DNA of 53,139 nucleotides. Source: a bacterium (GTDB lineage Bacteria > Bacillota > Clostridia > Oscillospirales > Oscillospiraceae). Within the stretch, counting starts at the first letter, position 1; every line of letters begins with the position of its first letter. Both the position numbers and the translations under genes were made by a program. The notes below the pieces were generated by a model. It searched no databases, was not told the origin of the DNA, and saw nothing but the letters and a program-made list of their open reading frames with translations. Of this stretch, positions 16,537 through 24,203 are shown piece by piece. The DNA lies in contig SFVI01000007.1 in the NCBI GenBank assembly GCA_004560305.1, forward strand, positions 1-53,139, read 5' to 3'.

Positions 16537-16545
16537 TGCTATAAT
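16537..16545 (+). promoter_or_regulatory. Extended -10 promoter of mnmG-mnmA
   Basis: TGCTATAAT is an extended -10 element 32 bases upstream of the TTG start of mnmG. No good -35 box is seen at the proper spacing. Confidence 0.6.
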
Positions 16546-16577
16546 GAGCAAAAACCATTGGAATCGAGGCAATCCAC

Positions 16578-18449
16578 TTGATCAGATATGACGCGGGAAA
16601 ATGCGATATTGCGGTGATCGGCGCGGGACACGCGGGGATCGAAGCTGCTCTGGCGGCGGCCCGGCTGGGGCTGGACACAATTTGCTTCACGGTGAATCTG
16701 GACAGTGTGGGCAACATGCCCTGCAACCCGGCCATCGGCGGCACCGGAAAAGGCCATCTGGTGCGGGAGCTGGACGCTTTGGGGGGCGAGATGGCCAAGG
16801 CGGCGGACAAGGCCTGCATCCAGTACCGGATGCTGAACCTGGGTAAGGGGCCGGCGGTGCACTCCCTCCGGGCCCAGGCCGACCGGCGGCGCTACCAGGA
16901 GGTGATGAAGCAGACCCTGGAGCAGCAGGAGCATCTGCGGCTGAAGCAGGCGGAGGTGGTGGAGATCGGCGTTTCTGAGGGTGCGGTCTGTTCCGTCACC
17001 ACCCACACGGGGGCGGTCTACGGCTGCAAGGCGGTGGTGATCGCCAGCGGCACCTATCTGGACGGGCGCACCATTGTGGGGGAAGTGCTGCGTTCCTCCG
17101 GCCCGGACGGGCTGGCGGCGGCGGTGCCCCTGGCAGAGCAGCTGCGGAGCCTGGGGCTGAATATGCGCCGCTTCAAGACCGGGACGCCCCCCCGGGTCAA
17201 CGCCCGGAGCGTGGACTTTTCCAAGATGGAGCTGCAGGAGGGGGACGCGGAACCGGAATGCTTCTCCTTTGCCAACGACTACAGCCCGGAGAACCGGGCG
17301 GTATGCTATCTGACCTATACCAATGAGCGCACCCATGAAATCATCCGGGCCAATCTGGACCGCAGCCCCATCTATTCCGGGGTAATCGAAGGGGTGGGGC
17401 CCCGCTACTGCCCCAGCATTGAGACCAAGGTGATGACCTTTCAGGACAAGCCCCGGCACCAGCTGTTTGTGGAGCCCATGGGCCTGAACACAGAGGAGCT
17501 GTACATCCAGGGCTTCTCCTCCTCCCTGCCGGAGGAGGTGCAGGTACAGATGCTGCACACCATTCCCGGGCTGGAGCAGGCGGAGATGACTCGCTGCGCC
17601 TATGCCATTGAATATGACTGCATTGACCCCACGGAGCTTTACGCCACCCTGGAGAGCAAGAAGATCGCCGGGCTGTACGGCGCGGGGCAATTCAACGGCT
17701 CCTCCGGCTATGAGGAGGCGGCGGTGCAGGGCTTTGTGGCGGGGGTCAACGCGGCGCTGAAGATATTGGGAAGGGAGCCCTTCATCCTGCGGCGAAGCGA
17801 CGGTTATATCGGCACCCTGATCGACGATCTGGTGACCAAGGGCACCAATGAGCCTTATCGCATGATGACCAGCCGCAGCGAGTACCGGCTGCTGCACCGG
17901 CAGGACAATGCGGACCAGCGGCTCAGCGCCAGGGGGCTGGCCCTGGGGCTGGTATCCCCGGAGCGGCATCAGAAGGTAGTGGAAAAGTACGAAGCCGTTG
18001 ACCGGGAGAGAAAGCGGCTGGAGGGCTGTCACATCCCCCCCTCGGAGGAACTGAATACCCTGCTGGAGCGCAAGGGCACGGCGCCGGTGAGCACCGGGGC
18101 CTCCCTGGCGGAGCTGATCCGCCGGCCCCAGATCGGCTATGCCGATCTGGCGGAGTTTGACCCCGAACGGCCCCAACTGCCCCGGGCGGTGGCAGCTCAG
18201 GTGGAGATCGCCCTGAAATACGAGGGTTACATCAAACGGCAGCTGAAGCAGATTGAGGAATTCGCCAGGCTGGAGGGGCACAAGCTGCCCCGGGATCTGG
18301 ACTACAGCCGGATCACCGGGCTGCGGCTGGAGGCTCGGGAAAAGCTGGCCCAGATCCGGCCGGAGAACTTCGGCCAGGCCAGCCGCATCTCCGGAGTGTC
18401 CCCGGCGGATATTTCGGTATTGATGATCTATATGGAGAGCAGAAGATGA
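16578..18449 (+). CDS. mnmG: tRNA uridine-5-carboxymethylaminomethyl modification enzyme MnmG
   Basis: This 623-residue FAD protein works with MnmE to add the (carboxymethyl)aminomethyl group at C5 of wobble uridine 34 in certain tRNAs. The N-terminal FAD site is CDIAVIGAGHAGIEAALAAARLG, followed by the family motif MPCNPAIGGTGKGHLVRELDALGG. The C-terminal helical domain ends SRISGVSPADISVLMIY. Length matches the family. The start is TTG at 16578, with GAGG eight bases before it. The stop overlaps the start of mnmA by four bases. The partner mnmE is not in this window. Confidence 0.98.
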   Translation: MIRYDAGKCDIAVIGAGHAGIEAALAAARLGLDTICFTVNLDSVGNMPCNPAIGGTGKGHLVRELDALGGEMAKAADKACIQYRMLNLGKGPAVHSLRAQADRRRYQEVMKQTLEQQEHLRLKQAEVVEIGVSEGAVCSVTTHTGAVYGCKAVVIASGTYLDGRTIVGEVLRSSGPDGLAAAVPLAEQLRSLGLNMRRFKTGTPPRVNARSVDFSKMELQEGDAEPECFSFANDYSPENRAVCYLTYTNERTHEIIRANLDRSPIYSGVIEGVGPRYCPSIETKVMTFQDKPRHQLFVEPMGLNTEELYIQGFSSSLPEEVQVQMLHTIPGLEQAEMTRCAYAIEYDCIDPTELYATLESKKIAGLYGAGQFNGSSGYEEAAVQGFVAGVNAALKILGREPFILRRSDGYIGTLIDDLVTKGTNEPYRMMTSRSEYRLLHRQDNADQRLSARGLALGLVSPERHQKVVEKYEAVDRERKRLEGCHIPPSEELNTLLERKGTAPVSTGASLAELIRRPQIGYADLAEFDPERPQLPRAVAAQVEIALKYEGYIKRQLKQIEEFARLEGHKLPRDLDYSRITGLRLEAREKLAQIRPENFGQASRISGVSPADISVLMIYMESRR

Positions 18450-19447
18450 GCAAGGTGGTACTGGGCTTTTCCGGCGGGGTGGATTCCGCCGTGTCGGCAG
18501 AGCTTTTGAAAAAGCAGGGCTTCCAGGTCTATGGCCTGTACCTGGACAACACGGACGAGGCCGCCCGGCGCTCGGCGGTGACGGCGGCGGAACAGCGGGG
18601 CATCGACCTGAAGGTGCTGGATGTGAAGGCCCAGCTGGAGGAGCGGGTCTGCCGCCCCTTTACGGAGGCCTACCTCCGGGGGGAGACCCCCAACCCCTGC
18701 ATTCTCTGCAACCCAACGCTGAAGTTCAAAAGCCTGATGGAATATGCCGACGCGGTGGGGGCGGAGTTTGTGGCCACGGGCCACTATGCCCGGGCCGCCG
18801 GCGGCAGAATCTATAAGGGCCGGCCGGCCAACGACCAGAGCTATATGCTCTGCCGCCTGACCCGGCAGCAGGCGGAGCGGGCATTGTTCCCCCTGGGGGA
18901 CTATGAGAAGGCCCAGGTACGCCAGTTAGCGGAGGAGCTGGGGCTGCCGGCGGCTCACAAGCCGGACAGCATGGAGATCTGCTTCATCCCGGACAAGGAC
19001 TACATCGGTTGGCTGTCCCGCAGGGCGGCCATGCCGCCGGAGGGGGACTTTGTGTTCCACGGTCAGGTGGTGGGCCGCCACGAGGGCATCCACCGTTATA
19101 CGGTGGGCCAGCGGCGGCCGGGGCTCATGGACGGGCGGAAGGTCTATATCTCCCGCATCGACCCGGTGAGCAACCGGATCGAGCTGGCCTTATGGGAGGA
19201 GCTGTTCCAGACAGAGGTGACGGCCAGGGATTTCAACTGGCTGATCGAGCCGCCCCGCTCCCCCATCTGCGCCAGTGTCCGGGTGCGGCACACCAAATGG
19301 GAAAACCCGCCCTGCTCCGCCGCGGTTGAGGGCGATCGGGTGCGCATCCGCTGCGTGGAGCCGGTGCGTGCCCCGGCGGCGGGCCAGTCCGCAGTGCTCT
19401 ATGACGGGGATCAGCTGCTGGGCGGCGGGTTCATTGTTTCCGAATAA
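18446..19447 (+). CDS. mnmA: tRNA-specific 2-thiouridylase MnmA (compact)
   Basis: This 333-residue enzyme thiolates C2 of wobble U34. The ATP pyrophosphatase loop FSGGVDSAV is at residues 8-16. The catalytic cysteines are C88 (NPCILCNPTLKF) and C179 (DSMEICFIPD), with GHYAR and SYMLCRL motifs between them. It is somewhat shorter than usual (about 360). The stretch after the PP-loop lacks the CCS..D..DAR segment normally seen and keeps only DNTDEAARRSAV. It starts inside the mnmG stop (ATGA), so both U34-modifying enzymes are co-translated. The family call is firm despite the compact N-terminal part. Confidence 0.94.
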   Translation: MSKVVLGFSGGVDSAVSAELLKKQGFQVYGLYLDNTDEAARRSAVTAAEQRGIDLKVLDVKAQLEERVCRPFTEAYLRGETPNPCILCNPTLKFKSLMEYADAVGAEFVATGHYARAAGGRIYKGRPANDQSYMLCRLTRQQAERALFPLGDYEKAQVRQLAEELGLPAAHKPDSMEICFIPDKDYIGWLSRRAAMPPEGDFVFHGQVVGRHEGIHRYTVGQRRPGLMDGRKVYISRIDPVSNRIELALWEELFQTEVTARDFNWLIEPPRSPICASVRVRHTKWENPPCSAAVEGDRVRIRCVEPVRAPAAGQSAVLYDGDQLLGGGFIVSE

Positions 19448-19463
19448 AATCATTTTTGCCTGA

Positions 19464-19492
19464 TTGACATTGTTTTTGCACTGGTGTATACT
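19464..19492 (+). promoter_or_regulatory. Sigma-A promoter of the GntR gene
   Basis: TTGACA, a 17-base spacer and TATACT are present. The predicted transcript start near 19499 rules out start codons upstream of it. Confidence 0.8.
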
Positions 19493-19523
19493 CAAGCAGA
19501 AACTATTTTTGGTGGTGTCAGCA

Positions 19524-20264
19524 GTGGAACAATACACGCTCAGGCAATATATGAATAAGAATCCTGACGGTAAGCTGCGGGATATTGTGACGGATATGCT
19601 CTATGATGATATCGTCAGCCTGCGCATTGCGCCGGGGACCAAGCTGAATGTGAATCAGCTGGCCTCCTCCCTGGGCATTTCCCGCACACCGGTGGCCGAG
19701 GCCATCACCCGACTGACAGAAATTGGCTTTGTGGTGACCCACCCGGGGCAGAACGGCAGCTTCGTGCTGGATCTGAACCTGCTGGACATGATCAATCTTT
19801 ACCAGGTGCGCTCCGCCATTGAAGGACAGGCCGCCGCCCTCTGTGCCCACGCGGCGGATGAGGCGGTGGTGCGGCAGCTGACCATGCTGGCGGACGCCTT
19901 TAAGGACAGTGTGCAGCGGCGGGACATCCGGGGCATGAAGGACACGGATATGCCCTTCCATCAGCTGATCATCCAGTCCTGCGGCAACCCCTACATCATG
20001 CAGAGCTATGATCTGATCCTGCCGAAGCTGACCATGTATCAGGCTTCCATGCTGGAGTTTATCGGCCATGACGGCAACGAGGAGAATCCCTGGATGCCCA
20101 GCGTCACCTTCAACCACACCTCGGTGGCCTCGGCCATCCGGATGCGGATGCCGGAGCTGGCGCGGCAGTCCATGGAGGACCACGTTACCACCAGTCTGAA
20201 CTTCACCACTATGGCAGGCAGGACCCCGGACCCCTTCGTGAAGCTGAACCATTTTGAAAAGTAA
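19524..20264 (+). CDS. GntR-family regulator with FCD domain
   Basis: This protein of about 246 residues has an N-terminal winged helix (LRDIVTDMLYDDIVSLRIAPGTKLNVNQLASSLGISRTPVAEAITRL). It is followed by an all-helical FCD ligand-binding domain with the metal-site hallmark DMPFHQLIIQSC. FCD regulators respond to organic acids or sugar acids; the ligand is unknown. The GTG at 19524 fits the promoter at 19464-19492; a GTG four codons earlier (19512) is an alternative because the ribosome site is weak. The gene is alone, separated by a terminator from a convergent membrane-protein gene. Confidence 0.9.
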   Translation: MEQYTLRQYMNKNPDGKLRDIVTDMLYDDIVSLRIAPGTKLNVNQLASSLGISRTPVAEAITRLTEIGFVVTHPGQNGSFVLDLNLLDMINLYQVRSAIEGQAAALCAHAADEAVVRQLTMLADAFKDSVQRRDIRGMKDTDMPFHQLIIQSCGNPYIMQSYDLILPKLTMYQASMLEFIGHDGNEENPWMPSVTFNHTSVASAIRMRMPELARQSMEDHVTTSLNFTTMAGRTPDPFVKLNHFEK

Positions 20265-20267
20265 TAA

Positions 20268-20302
20268 AAAAATCCCTGATGCATCGCATCAGGGATTTTA
20301 TT
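20268..20302. terminator. Bidirectional terminator
   Basis: AAATCCCTGATGC and GCATCAGGGATTT pair around a three-base loop, with A/T runs on both sides. It serves the GntR gene and the convergent membrane-protein gene. Confidence 0.88.
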
Positions 20303-20319
20303 TGACTTACAAGCCGATA

Positions 20320-20862
20320 TTACTTGGCCTGGGCAGCAGCGGCAGCCTTCTCGTTGAAGAACTGCACCAGGTAGATGTGAGCAGCGTAGACAGCCCACCA
20401 GGTGCCAAGACCATTGATGACGCCGGACAGGACAGCGTGACCCAGACGGCCGATGCCACCGGGATTGATGCCCCAGCTGGCCAGGAAGCAGGGAATACCG
20501 GAGCCGAACAGAGCGCCAGCAAAGAAGGCCATGAAGATCACATAGACCCACCACTTGGAGGGAACCCACAGGGGGAAGAGAACCTGCTCGGAACGGGCGC
20601 CCATGGCAGGCAGCTTCTCAGCGCCTTCGGCGAACTGAGCCTTGAAAGCCTTGCCCACGATCAGGTACTGCAGGAAGCAGCAGATCAGAGAGGTAACGGT
20701 AACGGTGCCGCCGATTTTAACGCCCAGCTCGGCCAGGGTCAGAGGTGCAGCAGCGAACTCTTTGCTCATGGTGAAGTACATGATGATCGCGGTGAGGAAG
20801 ATGGTGGGAATACCACAGGCGATGGATTCCTTAAATGCCCATTTTCTTGCTTCTTTTGTCAT
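20320..20862 (-). CDS. Unrecognised integral membrane protein (180 residues)
   Basis: I do not recognise this family. The protein has about four hydrophobic segments (about 12-32, 45-68, 103-123 and 137-165), an amphipathic middle with KAFKAQFAEGAEKL, and an Ala/Lys-rich C-terminal tail. A Gly-rich stretch (GSGIPCFLASWGINPGGIG) lies between the last two segments. It is a genuine gene: GGGGAG precedes the ATG, a TTGACA-17-TATCAT promoter lies 45 bases upstream, and a terminator follows. Codon use differs slightly from its neighbours, favouring CAG/GCC/ATC-type codons seen in highly expressed genes. That could mean abundant expression, but this is an impression, not a calculation. Confidence 0.8.
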   Translation of the reverse strand: MTKEARKWAFKESIACGIPTIFLTAIIMYFTMSKEFAAAPLTLAELGVKIGGTVTVTSLICCFLQYLIVGKAFKAQFAEGAEKLPAMGARSEQVLFPLWVPSKWWVYVIFMAFFAGALFGSGIPCFLASWGINPGGIGRLGHAVLSGVINGLGTWWAVYAAHIYLVQFFNEKAAAAAQAK

Positions 20863-20906
20863 TACTTTTCTCCCCTTATTGTTATTTTTTTGTTTGGGAT
20901 GGCTTT

Positions 20907-20935
20907 ATGATAAACGATGGCTGGCGGCTTGTCAA
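20907..20935 (-). promoter_or_regulatory. Sigma-A promoter of the membrane-protein gene
   Basis: On the minus strand TTGACA, a 17-base spacer and TATCAT are present, 45 bases upstream of the ATG at 20862. Confidence 0.75.
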
Positions 20936-21060
20936 GGCGAAAAAACGGCTTGCTTCAAATTTTGGAAAGGATTTATCATGCATAAAATGTCCGCGTTTTT
21001 GCCATTTTAAGACGGTTTTTTGCCACAAAACTTATGTTTATTCATGATTTGTTAAAGAAA

Positions 21061-21096
21061 AATCAGAACTGCGGCGCAAGGGCCGCAGTTCTGATT
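21061..21096 (-). terminator. Terminator after the DegV gene
   Basis: A 15-bp stem (21061-21075 with 21082-21096) is followed on the minus strand by TTTTTCTTT. It lies 33 bases beyond the DegV stop. Confidence 0.85.
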
Positions 21097-21129
21097 GTAG
21101 TGTGATGTTAAATCTTGACAGGCTTCTTG

Positions 21130-22017
21130 TTAGTCATTTCGAACGTCCCCCCAGAAGAAGAGGGCCACGGTGCCGGGACCGGTGTGGGAGCCGATGGTGG
21201 TGCCGATATTGTTGATCTCCACCTTGCCGTTGAGCTTAGGGAAACGCGCCTCCACCAGGTCCGCCACCTGGCGGGCATCCTCATAGCAGGCGGACATGGA
21301 AATGTAGCATTTGCCGCTGTAATCCAGGCCGTCCTGGGCGTGTTTTTCCATCATTTTCACAATTTCGGTAATAACCCGCTTCTTGGTGCGGATCTTATAG
21401 CGGGGGATCAGGCGGCCCTGATCGTCCATATTCAGCAGGGGGCAGATCTCCAGCAGGCCGCCGAAGATGGCAGCGGTCTTGGAGATGCGGCCGCCCCGGA
21501 CATAGGTGCTCAGGTCGGTGGAGAAGAACCAGTGGTGCAGGCGCAGCTTGTTATCCTCCAGCCAGGCCGCCAGCTCCCCGGCGCTGAGGCCCTCGTCCCG
21601 CTTGTCAGCGGCGGTATCCATCAGCAGGCCATAGCCGGAGGAGGCGCCCAGGGAGTCCACCACATAGACCTCCCGCTCCGGGTAGCGCTCCTTGACGATG
21701 AGGGCGGCATTGCGGGCAGAGTTATAGCTGCCGGAAATGCCGGAGGACAGGCACACATGGACCAGGTCCAGCCCCTGCTCCAGGAACTTGCTGAAATAAT
21801 CCACATATTCAGAGATGTTCACCTGGGAGGTGCGGGTGTCGGCCCCGTTTTTGATGCGGTCATAGAACACGTCAAAGGGCATGCTCTGTCCCAGATCGTC
21901 CAGGTGTTCCTCGCCGTCTATAAAATAGTGGAAGCAGATGTACTTGATATTCCGCTGCTCAAAATGCTCCTTGCTCAGATCGGCGGTGGAGCAGCAGCTG
22001 AGAACATAATTGGCCAT
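21130..22017 (-). CDS. DegV family fatty-acid-binding protein
   Basis: This 295-residue cytoplasmic protein has the DegV fold: N-terminal MANYVLSCCSTADLSKEHF, DTRTSQVNISEYVDYF, the CLSSGISGSYNSARNA loop and the C-terminal HTGPGTVALFFWG. Family members bind single fatty acids, and FakB-type relatives present them to a FakA kinase; no fakA is nearby. The start at 22017 is chosen because AGGA lies eight bases upstream. An ATG two codons earlier sits too close to the same ribosome site. Confidence 0.94.
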   Translation of the reverse strand: MANYVLSCCSTADLSKEHFEQRNIKYICFHYFIDGEEHLDDLGQSMPFDVFYDRIKNGADTRTSQVNISEYVDYFSKFLEQGLDLVHVCLSSGISGSYNSARNAALIVKERYPEREVYVVDSLGASSGYGLLMDTAADKRDEGLSAGELAAWLEDNKLRLHHWFFSTDLSTYVRGGRISKTAAIFGGLLEICPLLNMDDQGRLIPRYKIRTKKRVITEIVKMMEKHAQDGLDYSGKCYISMSACYEDARQVADLVEARFPKLNGKVEINNIGTTIGSHTGPGTVALFFWGDVRND

Positions 22018-22138
22018 AATCATTTTCCTTTCGAACAGCACTTGTTTTGAGCGGAGTGTACACCCGCCCGCATACAGTTTATTCCCGTGTCCGGGCAAAG
22101 AGCAAGCTATTGCCCCTTCTACCCGGTCTACGATATGA

Positions 22139-22185
22139 AAAGCCGCCAGTAGAGCGTGAGAGACTTCTCTACTGGCGGCTTTGGA
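22139..22185 (-). terminator. Long-stem terminator after the XRE gene
   Basis: A perfect 16-bp inverted repeat (AAAGCCGCCAGTAGAG and its complement) surrounds a 12-base loop, with a T-run after it on the minus strand. It lies about 35 bases past the stop of the membrane-anchored XRE gene. Confidence 0.8.
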
Positions 22186-22219
22186 CCGCTCTACCAATTG
22201 TGGAGAGGCGGGCAAAGTT

Positions 22220-22831
22220 TCATTTTTCCGGCTTTTTCCTGGGACGGCGACGGATATTGCAGCTTAAAAAGACAATGATCTCCGCCGGGATAGCGATAAG
22301 GAAAAGCTGCCAGGGCTTCTGCATGGGCAGGGTAAAATACAGCAGAATGAACATGCTCAGCACGAAGGCGGCAATGACAAACTGCAAATGCTGCCGGCGG
22401 CGGAACACGCAGATCAGCACCATATAGGTCAGGATGGAGACCGGCAGGGCCACAATAAATGTCTCCCACAGGATAATATCAAACAACCAGAGCAGGACAA
22501 AAATGGTGAGGGCCATGGTCCACACACCCAGGACGGAAATGGCGATGATCATATTCACCGAGTACCCCGCTTCCTCCTGCCGGGCCGCCTGCTGCTCCGG
22601 GGATTCCCAGGCGTCATGAGAGGAGAGAAGATAGTCCACGGTGACGCCGAAGATCTCCGCCATCTGGGTAAGCACATAGGCGTCCGGGATGGCCTCGCCC
22701 CGCTCCCACTTGGAGATGGTCTTATCCGAATAATTCAGTTTTTCACCCAGCTCCGCCTGGGTCAGGCCGGCCTCGGTGCGCAGTTTGATGATGTTGCTGG
22801 CCGAAATGAGTTTCAATTCCGATAACTGCAA
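22220..22831 (-). CDS. Membrane-anchored XRE-family regulator
   Basis: This 203-residue protein has an N-terminal helix-turn-helix (about 13-67, LRTEAGLTQAELGEKLNYSDKTISKWERGEAIPDAYVLTQMAEIFGVTVDYLL). A short linker leads to four or so hydrophobic segments (about 93-190) and a basic tail. It is a one-component regulator tethered to the membrane, a common Firmicute design whose signal is usually unknown. The start is TTG at 22831, with AAAGGAG seven bases upstream. The promoter lies at 22887-22915, and the palindrome ATGTATACAT between them may be its own operator. Confidence 0.88.
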   Translation of the reverse strand: MQLSELKLISASNIIKLRTEAGLTQAELGEKLNYSDKTISKWERGEAIPDAYVLTQMAEIFGVTVDYLLSSHDAWESPEQQAARQEEAGYSVNMIIAISVLGVWTMALTIFVLLWLFDIILWETFIVALPVSILTYMVLICVFRRRQHLQFVIAAFVLSMFILLYFTLPMQKPWQLFLIAIPAEIIVFLSCNIRRRPRKKPEK

Positions 22832-22878
22832 GGTGCTTCTCCTTTATGTTTCCTTCGGTACATCTGCTTCCGCGTACC

Positions 22879-22888
22879 ATGTATACAT
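22879..22888. promoter_or_regulatory. Palindromic operator candidate
   Basis: The perfect 10-bp palindrome ATGTATACAT overlaps the -10 box and start region of the XRE-gene promoter. A role in autorepression is inferred from position. Confidence 0.45.
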
Positions 22889-22915
22889 TTTAATAACAAA
22901 CCGGGGCAAAGTCAA
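22887..22915 (-). promoter_or_regulatory. Sigma-A promoter of the membrane XRE gene
   Basis: On the minus strand TTGACT, a 17-base spacer and TAAAAT are seen, about 55 bases upstream of the TTG start. Confidence 0.75.
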
Positions 22916-22954
22916 GCCGTCGCGTCAGAAGAAGGGCGTTCCACGGGTGGGAAT

Positions 22955-22987
22955 AAAAATCAGCCGGAACGGGAGGGTTCCGGCTGA
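22955..22987 (-). terminator. Terminator of the heat-shock operon
   Basis: TCAGCCGGAAC (22960-22970) pairs with GTTCCGGCTGA (22977-22987), followed on the minus strand by TTTTTATT. It starts nine bases past the dnaJ stop. Confidence 0.88.
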
Positions 22988-22995
22988 CAGTCGGG

Positions 22996-24132
22996 TTATT
23001 TCTTTTTCCGGCCGAAGATGCTCTTGCCGGCTTCGCCGTCCAGATCGCCCATGGAGGCGGCAAACTGACGCAGCAGCTCCTTCTGGTTGCCGGTCAGGTT
23101 CTTGGGCACCTTCACCTGGACAGAGACGAACTGGTCGCCGCGGCCGCTGCCCCGAAGGAAGGGGATGCCCTTGCCCCGCATACGGAAGACGGTGCCGGGC
23201 TGGGTGCCCTCGGGGATGGTGAGCTTCACCTTGCCGTCCAGAGTGGGCACCTCGATCTCGGCGCCCAGGACCGCCTGGGCATAGCTGATCTCCTGATCCA
23301 GCAGGACGGAGGTGCCGTCCCGCTCAAAGCGGGCGTGGGGCCGGACAATGACGCTGACCAGCAGGTCACCGGCAGGGCCGCCGTTGGCGCCGGCGTTGCC
23401 GTAGCCGGGACGGGAAATGGTCTGGCCGTCGTCAATGCCGGCGGGGACGTTCACCTCCACCTTGTGCTGGCGGCGGATATTCCCCATGCCCCGGCAGGTC
23501 TTGCAGGGCTGATGAATGATCTTGCCGGTGCCCCGGCACTTCTGGCAGGGGGAGGAGGTCTGCATCATGCCCAGGGGCGTGCGCTGGGCAGTGGTGACGG
23601 AGCCGGTGCCCTTACAGTCGGGGCAGATCTCCGGCGTGGTACCGGGGGCACAGCCGTTGCCCTTACAGTCGGGGCACTGCTCCACCCGTGCCACGGTGAC
23701 CTCTTTCTTACAGCCGAAGGCTGCTTCCTCAAAGCTTATGTTCAGGCTGGCGCGCAGGTTCTCGCCCTTGCGGGGGGCGTTGGGGTTGCGGCCGGAGCTG
23801 CCAAAGCCGCCGCCAAACAGGTCGCTGAAGATATCGCCAAAGCCGCCGAAGCCGCCAAAATCCCCGAAGCCGCCGAAGCCCCCGCCGTTAAAGCCGGCGT
23901 TGGGATCGAAGGCGGCATGGCCATACTGGTCATACTTCTTCCGCTTTTCCTCATCGGAGAGCACCTCATAGGCCTCATTGGCCTCCTTGAACCGCTCCTC
24001 ACAGGCCTTGTCGCCGGGGTGCAGGTCCGGGTGATTCTCCTTGGTTATCTTCCGGTATGCTTTCTTTATTTCATCGGCTGTGGCGTCCTTCTTGACGCCC
24101 AGCACTTCATAGTAGTCTCTCTTATCCGCCAT
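22996..24132 (-). CDS. dnaJ: Chaperone protein DnaJ
   Basis: This 378-residue Hsp40 co-chaperone stimulates DnaK ATPase and delivers clients. Domains in order are a J domain with HPD (KENHPDLHPGD), a Gly/Phe-rich linker rich in GGFGGFGDFGG, and a zinc domain with four CxxCxGxG repeats (CPDCKGNG, CPDCKGTG, CQKCRGTG, CKTCRGMG). A client-binding C-terminal region follows. All domains are intact. It is the last gene of hrcA-grpE-dnaK-dnaJ, 71 bases after dnaK, and a terminator follows directly. Confidence 0.98.
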   Translation of the reverse strand: MADKRDYYEVLGVKKDATADEIKKAYRKITKENHPDLHPGDKACEERFKEANEAYEVLSDEEKRKKYDQYGHAAFDPNAGFNGGGFGGFGDFGGFGGFGDIFSDLFGGGFGSSGRNPNAPRKGENLRASLNISFEEAAFGCKKEVTVARVEQCPDCKGNGCAPGTTPEICPDCKGTGSVTTAQRTPLGMMQTSSPCQKCRGTGKIIHQPCKTCRGMGNIRRQHKVEVNVPAGIDDGQTISRPGYGNAGANGGPAGDLLVSVIVRPHARFERDGTSVLLDQEISYAQAVLGAEIEVPTLDGKVKLTIPEGTQPGTVFRMRGKGIPFLRGSGRGDQFVSVQVKVPKNLTGNQKELLRQFAASMGDLDGEAGKSIFGRKKK

Positions 24133-24203
24133 TTACTTCTCCTCAACAACGCACCATTGAGGCGAAGATTATACTCCGCCTCAACGTTGCAGTTTTGCGT
24201 TGA

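Noticed and set aside
16539..18281. Long minus-strand frame opposite mnmG
   Set aside because: Antisense shadow of a clear MnmG; no ribosome site or family content.
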